Notes: generated by a model from the letters alone, not told the origin. DNA of 64,000 nt from CAZWCE01 sp964632505 (GCA_964632505.1 CAZWCE010000001.1:513914-577913), one strand, 5' to 3'. Shown: positions 36,869 to 46,008, counted from the first letter of the stretch. Translations and numbers: made by a program.

Positions 36869-38095
36869 ATGCAATATACTATTCTCGTAATAATTAGCGG
36901 CTGGTTGCTTCTGGTAGGAACTTTTGCCTGTTATCAGTTCTTATTGGCGGTAGTTGCCGGCCTTTCACGCTCTTATCTGGAGAAGCAGGCTTCGAATATT
37001 GATGATCCTGTTTCATTGCGTGTGGCGATCGTGGTGCCTGCGCACAATGAAGAACCATCCCTTCCGGAGACCTTGCACTCTTGCTCGAAATTGGACTATC
37101 CGGACGAGCATTTCCAGGTATATGTGATTGCCGACAACTGTGAGGACCGAACCGCGGAGATTGCAAGAGAGTATGGAGCGGTCTGTTTAGAACGGGAAAA
37201 CCGCGAATTGAAGGGGAAGGGATATGCCTTAGCTTGGGCTTTTCCGCAAGTACTTGATGAAGGATGGGATGCTGTTGCAGTTCTGGATGCCGATTGCCGT
37301 ATCGATTCCACCTTCCTGAAGATTGCGAAACGTTACCTCCTTAAAGGTTACACAGCACTTCAGGCTCGCTATCTTGTTTCCAATATCGATGCATCCTACC
37401 GGACCTACCTTTTAGCGATTGCCCGCATCTTGGAAAACGACTGGTTCTATCGCGGGAAGGCGGCGCTTGGCCTACCTTGCACTTTGCTTGGAACGGGAAT
37501 GATATTGCATCGATCGGTATTGGAAGCTTTGCCGTGGAGCGAATTCGGTATATGCGAAGATACAGCGTACTCCCATCGTTTGTTGGAGACAGGAATCCAA
37601 ACGCAATTCATGCCGGAAACATATATTGATTCGCCGTTCCCGGAAGGGGCTTCCGAATTAAATGTGCAGCGATCGCGATGGATCGCCGGGAATCGCGAAG
37701 AAAAGTCCGGTTGGCGCTGGATGGGAGAAGGGATCGTTCACCGCCGCTGGAACTGGGTCGATTTCGGTTTTTCACAGTTGGTTCTCAGTCGCCCCAATAT
37801 CATGCTCCAGCTATTATTCACGACCTTGCTTTTGGCGGTCGGTTGGGCGTTGGTGCCGGGAAAGTCAATGGCCATTTTGAGCTATATTTTCTTGAGTATT
37901 CTTGGGGGATACTTCTTGTATACCCTGGTGGGAATTCTTTCGATCGGCTTGAATGCAAAGCGCGTCAAAAGTTTGATTCTATTTCCTGTTTTCATGCTTT
38001 CTTATCTTTGGCTGGCAATCAAAACGATTTGGAGTCCGGCGCCGCAAAGTTGGGAAGTCACGCCTAGGAAGCAGGAAGACTCCTCTTCTCATTGA
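36869..38095 (+). CDS. Processive family 2 glycosyltransferase (membrane)
   Basis: A 408-residue GT2 enzyme. An N-terminal helix (YTILVIISGWLLLVGTFACYQFLLAVVAGL) precedes the GT-A domain: VAIVVPAHNEE, YVIADNCEDRTAEIA, AVLDADC (metal-binding D-x-D type), GICEDTAYSHRLLETG (catalytic ED) and QRSRWIAG (the QxxRW motif of processive synthases). Two to three C-terminal membrane helices follow (about 315-390). It probably elongates a polysaccharide from a UDP or GDP sugar. The gene is visibly more AT-rich, with codons such as TTA, ATA and TTT common, unlike its neighbours. A C-run/G-run inverted repeat at 36789-36821 precedes it. Confidence 0.82.
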   Translation: MQYTILVIISGWLLLVGTFACYQFLLAVVAGLSRSYLEKQASNIDDPVSLRVAIVVPAHNEEPSLPETLHSCSKLDYPDEHFQVYVIADNCEDRTAEIAREYGAVCLERENRELKGKGYALAWAFPQVLDEGWDAVAVLDADCRIDSTFLKIAKRYLLKGYTALQARYLVSNIDASYRTYLLAIARILENDWFYRGKAALGLPCTLLGTGMILHRSVLEALPWSEFGICEDTAYSHRLLETGIQTQFMPETYIDSPFPEGASELNVQRSRWIAGNREEKSGWRWMGEGIVHRRWNWVDFGFSQLVLSRPNIMLQLLFTTLLLAVGWALVPGKSMAILSYIFLSILGGYFLYTLVGILSIGLNAKRVKSLILFPVFMLSYLWLAIKTIWSPAPQSWEVTPRKQEDSSSH

Positions 38096-38117
38096 GCCAT
38101 GCCTCAGCCTCCAAACC

Positions 38118-39668
38118 TCACCTCTTGACCTTCAACCCGGTGCGGTCGGCCCAGCGGTGCCAGAGGTCGACCAGGGCTTCGGTTTTCTCGGGCATTGTCT
38201 CGGCCAGATCGTTTGTTTCGGTGCGGTCCCGGCGGACGTTGTAGAGCGTCCACTTCTTCCGGGATTTCTCCCAGACCGCTTTCCAATCGCCCTGCCGGAC
38301 GGAGCGGTTGCCGGCCCAGAACCAGCAGAGGTGGTCGTGGCCCCGGCGCTCTTTGCCCTCGAGCACGGGCATCAGGCTGATGCCCTCGCAGGGGAGAATC
38401 TCATTGTCGTCGAAGGTTTCGGGGTATTGGGTGCCGGCCAGTTCGCAGAAGGTGGGCATCAGGTCGAGGATGTGGCCGACCTGGTCGGTCCGGGTTCCGG
38501 ATTCGATACCCTCGGGCCAGCGCGCCAGAAGCGGCGTGGCGATGCCCCCTTCGTGGACCCAGGACTTGTAGCGCTGAAACGGCACGTTCTGTGCCCAACC
38601 CCAACCGGGACCGACGGAGGTGTAATAGTCGCCCGGCCCGGGAGGATGCGGGAGATGACGTCCCTCGGGGAGTTCGGCGCAACCGCCGTTGTCGTGCAGG
38701 TAGAGCACCAGGGTGTTTTCGGCGGTGCCGGTGGATTCCAGCGCCTCGAGGATCTTCCCCACGCCCTGGTCCATGCGATCGACCATCGCCGCGTAGACCT
38801 CCATTCGGCTGGTCCAATACTCCTTGTCCTCGATCGGCTCCCAGTCTTCGACCTTCGGATCGGAGAGAACGAGTTCCCACTTCGGATCGACCAGTCCCGA
38901 TTCAAGCTGCCGGGCATGGCGTGCCTTCCTGAGGGCGTACCACCCGTCGTCGTACTTGCCGCGGTGCCGGGCGATATCTTCCGGCCAGGCGTGCAGCGGG
39001 TAATGGGCCGCCGTGTAGCAGACGTGCACGAAGAAGGGATCGCCCTCGCCGGCGAAGCGTCGAATCTGCTCGCAAGCATGATCGGTGAAGGCGTCGGTCG
39101 TGTAGTAGTCGTCGGGGAACTCAGTGATCAAACGATCATTATGCCCGAAGGTTCGCACCCGGTTGCCCTTGTAGTCGGGGTCGCGCTGCGCGGGGTTGAA
39201 GAAGTTGCAGCAGCCGTCCATCAGTCCGTAGAACTCCTCGAAACCGCGGTCGATCGGGCGGCGGGGCGATCGGCTGCCCAGGTGCCACTTGCCGGTCAGG
39301 CAGGTCCGGTAGCCCGCCTGCTGGAGGACCTCCCCGGTGGTGACCATGTTCTCGCGCAGGAGCGGTCCGCCGAATCGGGGATGCAGACCGGTGACGATCG
39401 AGGCCCGGGTCGTGGTACATTTCGCGCAGTTATAGAACTGGGTGAACGTCAAGCCTTCCCGGGCGAGGCGATCGATGTTCGGCGTGGGGATTTCGCCGCC
39501 GAAACAACCGATGTCGCTGTAGCCCATGTCGTCGGTCATGATCAGCACGATGTTCGGCCGGGGAGCTTCCTCGGCGAAAGCGCTGGGACAAAAGAGCGAG
39601 AGCGGCGCGCATGCCAGAAAAGATAGAACCGGGAATATGAACGTATGAATACTTCTCGTGGGTTTCAT
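38118..39668 (-). CDS. Exported sulfatase (type I family) with variant active-site motif
   Basis: A 516-residue arylsulfatase-like protein. Signal peptide MKPTRSIHTFIFPVLSFLACAPLSLF, start at 39668. The alkaline-phosphatase-type core is clear: RPNIVLIMTDDMGYSDIGCFGG (metal Asp pair), then KCTTTRASIVTG, which places the formylglycine Cys at residue 84 as C-T-T-T-R instead of C-x-P-S-R; TGKWHLG and LYLHDNGG carry further metal-site residues. Such enzymes remove sulfate esters from glycans. Two 19-base direct repeats lie 59-96 bases upstream. Confidence 0.88.
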   Translation of the reverse strand: MKPTRSIHTFIFPVLSFLACAPLSLFCPSAFAEEAPRPNIVLIMTDDMGYSDIGCFGGEIPTPNIDRLAREGLTFTQFYNCAKCTTTRASIVTGLHPRFGGPLLRENMVTTGEVLQQAGYRTCLTGKWHLGSRSPRRPIDRGFEEFYGLMDGCCNFFNPAQRDPDYKGNRVRTFGHNDRLITEFPDDYYTTDAFTDHACEQIRRFAGEGDPFFVHVCYTAAHYPLHAWPEDIARHRGKYDDGWYALRKARHARQLESGLVDPKWELVLSDPKVEDWEPIEDKEYWTSRMEVYAAMVDRMDQGVGKILEALESTGTAENTLVLYLHDNGGCAELPEGRHLPHPPGPGDYYTSVGPGWGWAQNVPFQRYKSWVHEGGIATPLLARWPEGIESGTRTDQVGHILDLMPTFCELAGTQYPETFDDNEILPCEGISLMPVLEGKERRGHDHLCWFWAGNRSVRQGDWKAVWEKSRKKWTLYNVRRDRTETNDLAETMPEKTEALVDLWHRWADRTGLKVKR

Positions 39669-39726
39669 CTCGAAAAGGCCTTTCAGGGAGCAATTGCGGG
39701 GGAAAGGGGCCGGGAAATCACCATTC

Positions 39727-39764
39727 ACGTTGTCGCGGGATGGGAACGTTGTCGCGGGATGGGA
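39727..39764. repeat. Two perfect 19-bp tandem direct repeats
   Basis: The unit ACGTTGTCGCGGGATGGGA occurs at 39727-39745 and again at 39746-39764 without mismatch. They lie 59-96 bases upstream of the sulfatase start, where an activator or repressor site would be expected. Confidence 0.8.
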
Positions 39765-39940
39765 CTTTCGGTTCGTGCATTTTCTTCCGCGGGTCCGGGC
39801 TTTCGATCGCCGACCGTCGATTCACGACTCCCGGGCGCCCGATATTATCCCGTAGCTTCGGTGCGATGTCAACGCGAAACATTTTCGCCCTCCGTTTTTG
39901 CACCCGAACCATGCTGGAAAGGTTGGAGAGGATTTCTTGC

Positions 39941-39969
39941 TTGGAATTGAAATGGGGGCTGATTATACT
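39941..39969 (+). promoter_or_regulatory. Sigma-70-like promoter of the GspF-like gene
   Basis: TTGGAA at 39941-39946, a 17-base spacer, and TATACT at 39964-39969, a good match. The predicted start near 39976 lies just before the 46-base pyrimidine tract, so the tract would sit in the 5' leader. Confidence 0.55.
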
Positions 39970-39988
39970 GGAAGTTGTGCCGGTTCGG

Positions 39989-40034
39989 CCTTCCCCTTTT
40001 TCCCCCTTTTCCCCTTTCCCCCTTTTCTTCCTCC
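39989..40034 (+). repeat. 46-base homopyrimidine tract
   Basis: Only C and T occur from 39989 to 40034, as alternating C-runs and T-runs. It lies within the leader between promoter and ribosome site (GGAG at 40040-40043). Such tracts can form triplex DNA or slip during replication; no such effect is shown here. Confidence 0.75.
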
Positions 40035-40053
40035 GCGATGGAGTTCTTTTCTC

Positions 40054-40644
40054 ATGTCGATCGACGCATTCCCGGCGGAATATTTGCCGACCGAAATCAT
40101 GCTGGTCGTTCGCGACCATCCGGCGACGCTTTGGGTCGTCCTCGGTTTGCTGGTGGTTTTGCCGGCGGGAATTTTCCATGGATTTCCGAAGCCGATGGCC
40201 CTGTATCGATTCACGTACGCATTTCCGGTGATCGGGCCACTTCGCCGGTACAGCGCGCTCTCCCGGGTTTTCGGGCAACTGTCGATTCTGTTGGATATGG
40301 ATTGCTCCCTGCCGGAGGCGCTCCGCGTGGTTTCCGGATGTTCGCGTTGCCCGGCGATGCGGCATTCGCTGCTGGAGGCGGCGCGGGGGGTCGAGCTCGG
40401 CGATTCCCCGGGCGAGGTACTTTCGAGAAGATGGCCTTTCGGTGCGGTGGCCCGGCCGCTGTTGAACTCGGCGGATTCCGGCCACGAGCTTTCTCTTGCG
40501 ATCCGGGAAACCCGCGAGTTGATGGATCGGCAGGCGGAACATTATCATGCCCTGTGCTTGGCGGTATTGCCACCTGCTGCCGTGGCGGTTGTCTCCGTGG
40601 TGATCGTGACGGTACTTTTCACGACGATCCTTCCTCTCCTGTGA
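40054..40644 (+). CDS. Single-domain GspF/T2SF-like membrane protein
   Basis: A 196-residue protein. A hydrophobic segment (LWVVLGLLVVLPAGIFHG) is followed by a region resembling one type II secretion F domain: RRYSALSRVFGQLSILLDMDCSLPEALRVVSGCSRCPAMRHSLLEAARGVELGDSPGEVLSRR, then two membrane helices at the C-terminus (LAVLPPAAVAVVSVVIVTVLFTTILPLL). Full GspF/PilC carries two such domains in ~400 residues. This has one, so it is either a half-size member or a remnant. GGAG lies ten bases before ATG 40054. No other secretion gene is adjacent. Confidence 0.65.
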   Translation: MSIDAFPAEYLPTEIMLVVRDHPATLWVVLGLLVVLPAGIFHGFPKPMALYRFTYAFPVIGPLRRYSALSRVFGQLSILLDMDCSLPEALRVVSGCSRCPAMRHSLLEAARGVELGDSPGEVLSRRWPFGAVARPLLNSADSGHELSLAIRETRELMDRQAEHYHALCLAVLPPAAVAVVSVVIVTVLFTTILPLL

Positions 40645-40714
40645 TTTTTCAGGAGCCCGGAAGTTCCGATCGTTTCGAAATAATGCTGCGGTGCGATATT
40701 TCGCGCTCGGATCG

Positions 40715-42460
40715 TCATCTTTCTTCCGTTTTGCCAAGATCGGCTTTTTGGATCATTTCGCCGAACTCCGCCACCAGCCCATACTCTCGCGACCACGGGG
40801 TGTACATGAATCCCCGGACGTTCGGTATCGTTTCGGCCAGTTCGATCCAGGCCTTCACGTCTTTCAGGTCGTCGGCACCGTAGTAACAGGCCACCGTTGT
40901 GTCGGAGCCTTGCTCCTCGGCACAGAATCGCAAGCTTTCCGGTCGCGGCGGACCTCCCCAGACCATGAGGATCAGATCTTCGGGAACATGTTCCCAGCTT
41001 CCGGTGAAATCGCCGTCGACGAGGAAGTAGTTGTCGCGGGCGTTGTGATGGGGATCGAGCATGTCGGACCAAATGTACACCTCCACACCCGGCATATGTT
41101 TTCGCAGGATGGCGACTTGCTTCCGGATGCACTCGCCGAGCAGTTCGGTCATGTCTCGATCGTCGCAGGCGGCGCAGGTCCCCCCCATGCGGATTTCGTC
41201 CATGTTCAGCATGACGCGCTTCGGTGCGAGGTGCTTCGCCAGCAGAGCCGCTTCGTGATCGAAGATCTCATACAGTTCGGGTTCGGCCATGCAAACGGTG
41301 ATTTGAGAGCCGTTGATCGCCAAGGAGTGATACCATGAAACGCGGAGCCTTTCCCCTTCCCGGATGCGACTGTCCGGCAGGAGTTTCAGAGGAACGGCCT
41401 CACGGTCGACGCGGCGGGGATTGTAATTCGGATCGACCAACGGCGCGTAATCGCGGCCTTCCCGATAGGTTACGCTTCCATCGTCGCTGGTTACCGTGAC
41501 GGGAGTTCCGGGGCGATGGAGAACATTGATCGGGCCGACCTCTTCGATCGACCAGTCGTCGATCCAAAAACGGCCCGTTTGGGCCTTCCAAGTGCCCGCA
41601 TAGATGCGGACTTTATCGTAATCGAGGCTGTTGAAGAGCATCGTGATCTTGCGCCAATCGCCGGTGGCGGGGATATCGAAACTTTGAGGGCATAAGGAAC
41701 GGTCCTCGGCGAGCACCTGCATCTTGAAAGCGGAGGGGGGCGAAAGTCGATCGGTTTTCACCCAAAGGTGGATGCGGTAGCAGCGATTCGGTCGGACGGG
41801 GATCTCCTGCATGACTCGGCCGTGGCCGTGGGGGTTGGAACCCATGTTTTCGAAACGGAGAGAAGCCTCGCCGCCATGGACGATTTCGGTGTCGATGAAG
41901 CTGATCTCGCCGGGATCATCGTGAAAACGGCACTCCGCGGCCCGATGGCCCTCGTAGCTTTCAAATCCGCCGTTGGGGATGGTCCATTCCGGATCAGGGA
42001 GGAGCTCTGCTTCCTCGTTTCCGGCCAGGAAAGGGGCGTTTCGTACCGGCATGCCGGCGGCCAGATGACGGTTGTGGCTCAGCACGGCGCCGCCGTAACC
42101 AACGGAGAAGACGGCGGGAATCAGCTCGATCTGCTTTTCTTCGCAAAACTGCCGGATCTTCGCCAATCGCTTCAAGTTCGATTCCGGCTGGATACAGAGG
42201 GTGTCGAGTCCCGCGGAGAGGACCGCCCCGTTGAGACCGTGGTCGGCCCCGGTTTCCATGATGTCGAGGATTTTGGCCAGATCCTCGTCGCTTCCCAGCG
42301 AATAGCCGAAAACCCAGACGAATCGATCTTCCGGAGGCTCGGCGCTTCCGACAGGTGAAGTCGGAACGAAGAGGAACGCCAGAAGAATCAACGGTGTGAA
42401 TAAGCATGGGATGAACTGATCACGCTCAGTGCGAAAAAAGGAAGGCATGGTCGACTCCAT
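40715..42460 (-). CDS. Exported GH20-like glycoside-hydrolase-type protein, unknown substrate
   Basis: A 581-residue protein with a signal peptide (FTPLILLAFLFVPTSPVGSA). A TIM-barrel-like N-terminal part (VWVFGYSLGSDEDLAKILDIMETGADHG...IELIPAVFS) is followed by a carbohydrate-binding-like beta-sandwich (HGGEASLRFENMGSNPHGHG, PATGDWRKITMLFNSLDYDKVRIYAGTW). The barrel then resumes with KRVMLNMDEIRMGGTC, whose Asp-Glu pair resembles the GH20 catalytic DE dyad. The beta-sandwich inserted between two barrel halves is unusual. It is leftward, and not clearly in an operon. Function is inferred from fold only. Confidence 0.55.
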   Translation of the reverse strand: MESTMPSFFRTERDQFIPCLFTPLILLAFLFVPTSPVGSAEPPEDRFVWVFGYSLGSDEDLAKILDIMETGADHGLNGAVLSAGLDTLCIQPESNLKRLAKIRQFCEEKQIELIPAVFSVGYGGAVLSHNRHLAAGMPVRNAPFLAGNEEAELLPDPEWTIPNGGFESYEGHRAAECRFHDDPGEISFIDTEIVHGGEASLRFENMGSNPHGHGRVMQEIPVRPNRCYRIHLWVKTDRLSPPSAFKMQVLAEDRSLCPQSFDIPATGDWRKITMLFNSLDYDKVRIYAGTWKAQTGRFWIDDWSIEEVGPINVLHRPGTPVTVTSDDGSVTYREGRDYAPLVDPNYNPRRVDREAVPLKLLPDSRIREGERLRVSWYHSLAINGSQITVCMAEPELYEIFDHEAALLAKHLAPKRVMLNMDEIRMGGTCAACDDRDMTELLGECIRKQVAILRKHMPGVEVYIWSDMLDPHHNARDNYFLVDGDFTGSWEHVPEDLILMVWGGPPRPESLRFCAEEQGSDTTVACYYGADDLKDVKAWIELAETIPNVRGFMYTPWSREYGLVAEFGEMIQKADLGKTEER

Positions 42461-42587
42461 GGTCGTAAGGATGGTAAATCGGTCTCGTGGAGTTTCTCAA
42501 CGGTATCCGAGGCCGGCAGAAGGGATGTCCATGAGACCTATTCCTCATCGTGGGAAGATGTGATCTCGTGCTCCATGGCTCGACCGT

Positions 42588-44660
42588 TTACGGCTCATCG
42601 TATGGTAGTTCGATCGGCCAAACTTCGCGTTGCGGCGGCCAGTTCGCCCGGCGGGGATCGTCGTAGAGTCCCATCTTTTCCAGCGGGAGAGGTTCAAAGC
42701 CGATCGCGGCCACGGCGGTCGGGTCCTCGTAGTGCAGTTCGACCGGTTGCCCGAGGTCGTTTTTGATGAGGGTGACCGCGTCTGCATTTTCATAGACGAG
42801 GTTGTCCTCGACCGTCTGGTATTGGCGGATTGTGGGGTAGATATCATTCCAGATCCCTCCCGCGGCGATGTTCCGCGCGAAAAGGTTCCGCTTGGGAATA
42901 TTCGGTTCGTCCTCGAGCGTGGCGGCGAGGTTGGGGTAGCGGCGTTTCCATAGATCGCTCTCGGTGGGCATCGCTTGGAATCGGGTGCGGAGGGTCCCCT
43001 CGGGGTCGTCGGTCGCGGCCTTCTGCCAGCCCATGCCCCGGTTATCGAGGTGGACGCATTTCCATGAATCGAGGAACACGTTGTTGGTGACGACGTTGTC
43101 GTCGCCGCCGCCGATGAAGACCGCCTGGGAGCATCGCTCGAAGAGGTTGCCGTGGATGGTGTATCCCGAATGCTGGTCGTCGAGGTAGATCGTCATCCCG
43201 CCGTGGCCGGTCGCACCGACGATGTGGTGCCAGTAGTTGTAGCGGAGGACGTTCCCTCGCTGTGTCCAGTCGCGCCCGACGTAGAACGCGCCGGCATCGC
43301 CGCTTTCGTAGACGACGTTGTGTACTTCGTTGTATTCCACGAGGTGATCGTTGCCGCCGCTGCGGATGGCCATGTGCGGTCCGTGGTGGACGAGGTTGTG
43401 CGCGATGCGGTTTCCCACGCCGGAGGTGGAGATCGCCGGGCGGTAGGTCCTGGCTCGCCGGGAATAATGGTGGATGTGATTGTTTTCGATGTTGTGGTTC
43501 GCCGGGGTGAGGGTCTTCCGGTCACCACCGCTGAGAGAAATGCCCCCCTCGCCGGTGTAGTAGACGTCGCAGCCGTAGACCTCGTGGTGATCGCCGCCAT
43601 TGCCGCTGAAGGCCCGGTGGCCGAGATTGCGAAGCGTCGAGGCGAGCAGTCGGCATTCCCGACCGCCGGACAGGATGACTGCCGAGGCCCGAAACGCTTC
43701 GAAGGTGAATCCTCGAAAGGTGACGTGGGAAAGGTTTTGGCAGGTGATGGCGGAATTGCCGATCGAGAGGACCACCCGTCCGCCGGGAGTGGGGGGCCAG
43801 AAGTATAGTTTGCCGGAATCGCGGTCGAGGTAGTATTCGCCGGGCTGGTCCAGTTCGCTCAGAAGATTGTAGGCGTACCATCGGGCGCGACCGGGGGTGA
43901 TGCCGTAGTTGGGGCGGATGTCGGCCTTGCGGACGATGATCTGCTCCTGGGGTTCGATGCCGACGATCGGTTCGTGGAGGTCGGCCCAATCGTGATGCCA
44001 GTAGGCGAAGATCCATGGGTCGGGTTCTTCCGTCCACCGGGCGAGACGATCGGTATCGAGCGTGACTCGGGTGACGCCGTCGATCTTTTCGATGCCCCGA
44101 AAACCGTCGTTCGGCCATCGCGCGAGCGTCATCGGTTGATTCCGGTAGAACAGTTCCGCTTCGGCGGGTCGGCTTCCCTTGGAGAATCCGCGGACGGTGA
44201 GTCGGCCGTAATCGTCGATTCCCTGAGCGGCGAGGTCGGCGACCTGGACGTGCGCTCGGGCCTCTTCGGGGAGGCGTCTGAGGATGGCGGTGTCGTCGAC
44301 CGATTTCCAGCCGTGGACCGTCTTGCCCCCGCTCAGGTGGACGTCGGCCCCTTTGGCGGCCCGGTAGGTCACTCGGGCGTTGGGAGTGCCGGAGTCGTCG
44401 GCTTCGAATGTCACCGGCTCGGCGAGGAAGTATTCTCCCTCGGCGAAGGAGATCACGATCGGCTCATCGGGATTGATGCGGCGCATCTGCCGGACGCGGT
44501 TTCTGGCGCCTTTGAGCGAGGCGAGTGGTTCGGCGGGCGATCCGGTGGCTTGGTCGTTGCCTCCCGGAGCGACGAAAAGCTGCGTCTCGGCAGAGGCGGG
44601 ACAGGTCAGTAGGAGTCCCGAGAGCATCAACAGCGTGACGGCGCTTGTACGGAAAAACAT
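42588..44660 (-). CDS. Exported right-handed parallel beta-helix protein
   Basis: A 690-residue protein with a signal peptide (LLMLSGLLLTCPASAE). LFVAPGGNDQATGSPAEPLASLKGARN is the DUF1565-type start of pectate-lyase-like proteins. The core has short strand repeats with NNHIHHY, RIAHNLVHHGPHMAIRSGGNDHLVEYNEVHNV, and GNLFERCSQAVFIGGGDDNVVTNNVF. This architecture is typical of polysaccharide lyases and hydrolases. No catalytic residues can be assigned by eye. AAAGGA precedes ATG at 44660. Confidence 0.78.
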   Translation of the reverse strand: MFFRTSAVTLLMLSGLLLTCPASAETQLFVAPGGNDQATGSPAEPLASLKGARNRVRQMRRINPDEPIVISFAEGEYFLAEPVTFEADDSGTPNARVTYRAAKGADVHLSGGKTVHGWKSVDDTAILRRLPEEARAHVQVADLAAQGIDDYGRLTVRGFSKGSRPAEAELFYRNQPMTLARWPNDGFRGIEKIDGVTRVTLDTDRLARWTEEPDPWIFAYWHHDWADLHEPIVGIEPQEQIIVRKADIRPNYGITPGRARWYAYNLLSELDQPGEYYLDRDSGKLYFWPPTPGGRVVLSIGNSAITCQNLSHVTFRGFTFEAFRASAVILSGGRECRLLASTLRNLGHRAFSGNGGDHHEVYGCDVYYTGEGGISLSGGDRKTLTPANHNIENNHIHHYSRRARTYRPAISTSGVGNRIAHNLVHHGPHMAIRSGGNDHLVEYNEVHNVVYESGDAGAFYVGRDWTQRGNVLRYNYWHHIVGATGHGGMTIYLDDQHSGYTIHGNLFERCSQAVFIGGGDDNVVTNNVFLDSWKCVHLDNRGMGWQKAATDDPEGTLRTRFQAMPTESDLWKRRYPNLAATLEDEPNIPKRNLFARNIAAGGIWNDIYPTIRQYQTVEDNLVYENADAVTLIKNDLGQPVELHYEDPTAVAAIGFEPLPLEKMGLYDDPRRANWPPQREVWPIELPYDEP

Positions 44661-44816
44661 CGGCGGATCCTTTGTGGTTTGGAAGAAGCGTTCCGGGAAT
44701 CAGGTGTTTCTTGAAAACGGGAACGCAGATGGGGCCATGAAAAATGATTCATGCAGATTTTATAACGAATTCCGTCCCGGCTGTCAAAGCTGGCGGCCCC
44801 TTGGTTTTGGCACAGC

Positions 44817-45974
44817 TCACTCGGAGTCGCCGGAATCGGGGGCATCGGCCGTTTGCGGGATGCTCTTCCGATTTGACGGGGATTCGATGTAAGGTTCGAT
44901 GTAGAGTTTGCGGACCCAGACGATCCCGACCGCCGCCATGGGCGTGGCGACCGCGACCCCCAGTGCTCCGACGAACAGTCCCATGAAGAACTCGGCGATG
45001 ATCATCAGCACCGGCGGTACGTCGACCGCTTTCTGCTGGACGAAAGGAGTGAGCAGGTTATTCTCGATCGCCTGGATCGCCAGATACAAGCCGATCACAT
45101 AGAGGGGGGACCACGGGCCTTGCTGGAACGAGACGAGCACCGCGGGGATGATCGCCAGAATGGCGCCGATGGTGGGGACGAAGCTGACCAGTCCGGCGAG
45201 TGTTCCCAGCATGATGGGCATCGGGATGCCGAGCAGCCAAAGTCCGATCGAGGTGGCGACGCCGATGACGGCCATCGCGAACAGCCGCCCGAGGGTCCAC
45301 CACCAGAGGGTATCGATGGTTTCGGAGAGCAACGCGGCAGCGCGGGGCCGATAGGCGTAGGGAATCAACGAGAGATAGCTGTTTCGATAAAGCGTGGGAT
45401 CGAAGGCGAGAAAAAAACCGACGAACAGGATGAGCACCATGGCGGCCCCCGTGCCGGTGATGGAGGAAAAAACGCCGCCGATCAGGGCGGATGTATCCAC
45501 ACGCGAAAGGAGATCGGAACCGGCCTCGGAGACCTCGTCGCTGTTGGCTTCGATCACCTCGTATTCCCTCAGTTTTTCAAGCAGGTGGTCGACGGCGTTG
45601 GTCAGCTCATCGGAGAGGGCGCTCATCTGTTCGGTGAATCGGGTTCCGAACACGAAAGCGAGCAGTGAGAAAATCGCCAGTAGACTCACGACAACGAGAA
45701 GGATCGAAGGCAGGTAAGGCAGCTTCAAGGAACGTTGCACCAATTGGGTCAATCGAACCAGAAAGGCGCCCAACAGCAGGCCCGCGAAAATACCGCAGGG
45801 AAGATTCGGCTCCACCACCAACACGCCGGCGCCGGCTACGAGGAAGATGATCAGCATCAATCGATGCCGGAAATTGGCGTCCTGCCGGGGAAGGAGCGAT
45901 TCCGCGTAAGGATCGGGGAGGGGACCGTCGGTCTTTTTCGGGGACGGTGGGAAAGGGTCGACGTGTGGCGGCAT
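44817..45974 (-). CDS. AI-2E family (PerM-like) transporter
   Basis: A 385-residue membrane protein from MPPHVDPF at 45974. An earlier in-frame start at 46055 lies inside a MITE-like repeat, so it is not used here. Helices are visible in LMLIIFLVAGAGVLV, GIFAGLLLGAFLV and ILLVVVSLLAIFSLLAFVF. The family motif region is LLGIPMPIMLGTLAGLVSFVPTIGAILAIIPAVLV, and the C-terminus has IENNLLTPFVQQKAVDVPPVLMIIAEFFMGLFVGALGVAVATPMAAV. The family includes the quorum-signal exporter TqsA and other exporters; the substrate here is unknown. Confidence 0.85.
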   Translation of the reverse strand: MPPHVDPFPPSPKKTDGPLPDPYAESLLPRQDANFRHRLMLIIFLVAGAGVLVVEPNLPCGIFAGLLLGAFLVRLTQLVQRSLKLPYLPSILLVVVSLLAIFSLLAFVFGTRFTEQMSALSDELTNAVDHLLEKLREYEVIEANSDEVSEAGSDLLSRVDTSALIGGVFSSITGTGAAMVLILFVGFFLAFDPTLYRNSYLSLIPYAYRPRAAALLSETIDTLWWWTLGRLFAMAVIGVATSIGLWLLGIPMPIMLGTLAGLVSFVPTIGAILAIIPAVLVSFQQGPWSPLYVIGLYLAIQAIENNLLTPFVQQKAVDVPPVLMIIAEFFMGLFVGALGVAVATPMAAVGIVWVRKLYIEPYIESPSNRKSIPQTADAPDSGDSE

Positions 45975-46008
45975 GGGACTTATCCCGTCAAGTGGTGGAT
46001 CGGCTATG

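Larger units (their letters stand above)
39669..40053. other. 385-base divergent intergenic region with repeats and pyrimidine tract
   Basis: It separates the leftward sulfatase from the rightward GspF-like gene. It holds a 2 x 19 bp tandem repeat (39727-39764), a promoter (39941-39969) and a 46-base pyrimidine tract (39989-40034). No coding frame is convincing. Confidence 0.6.
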
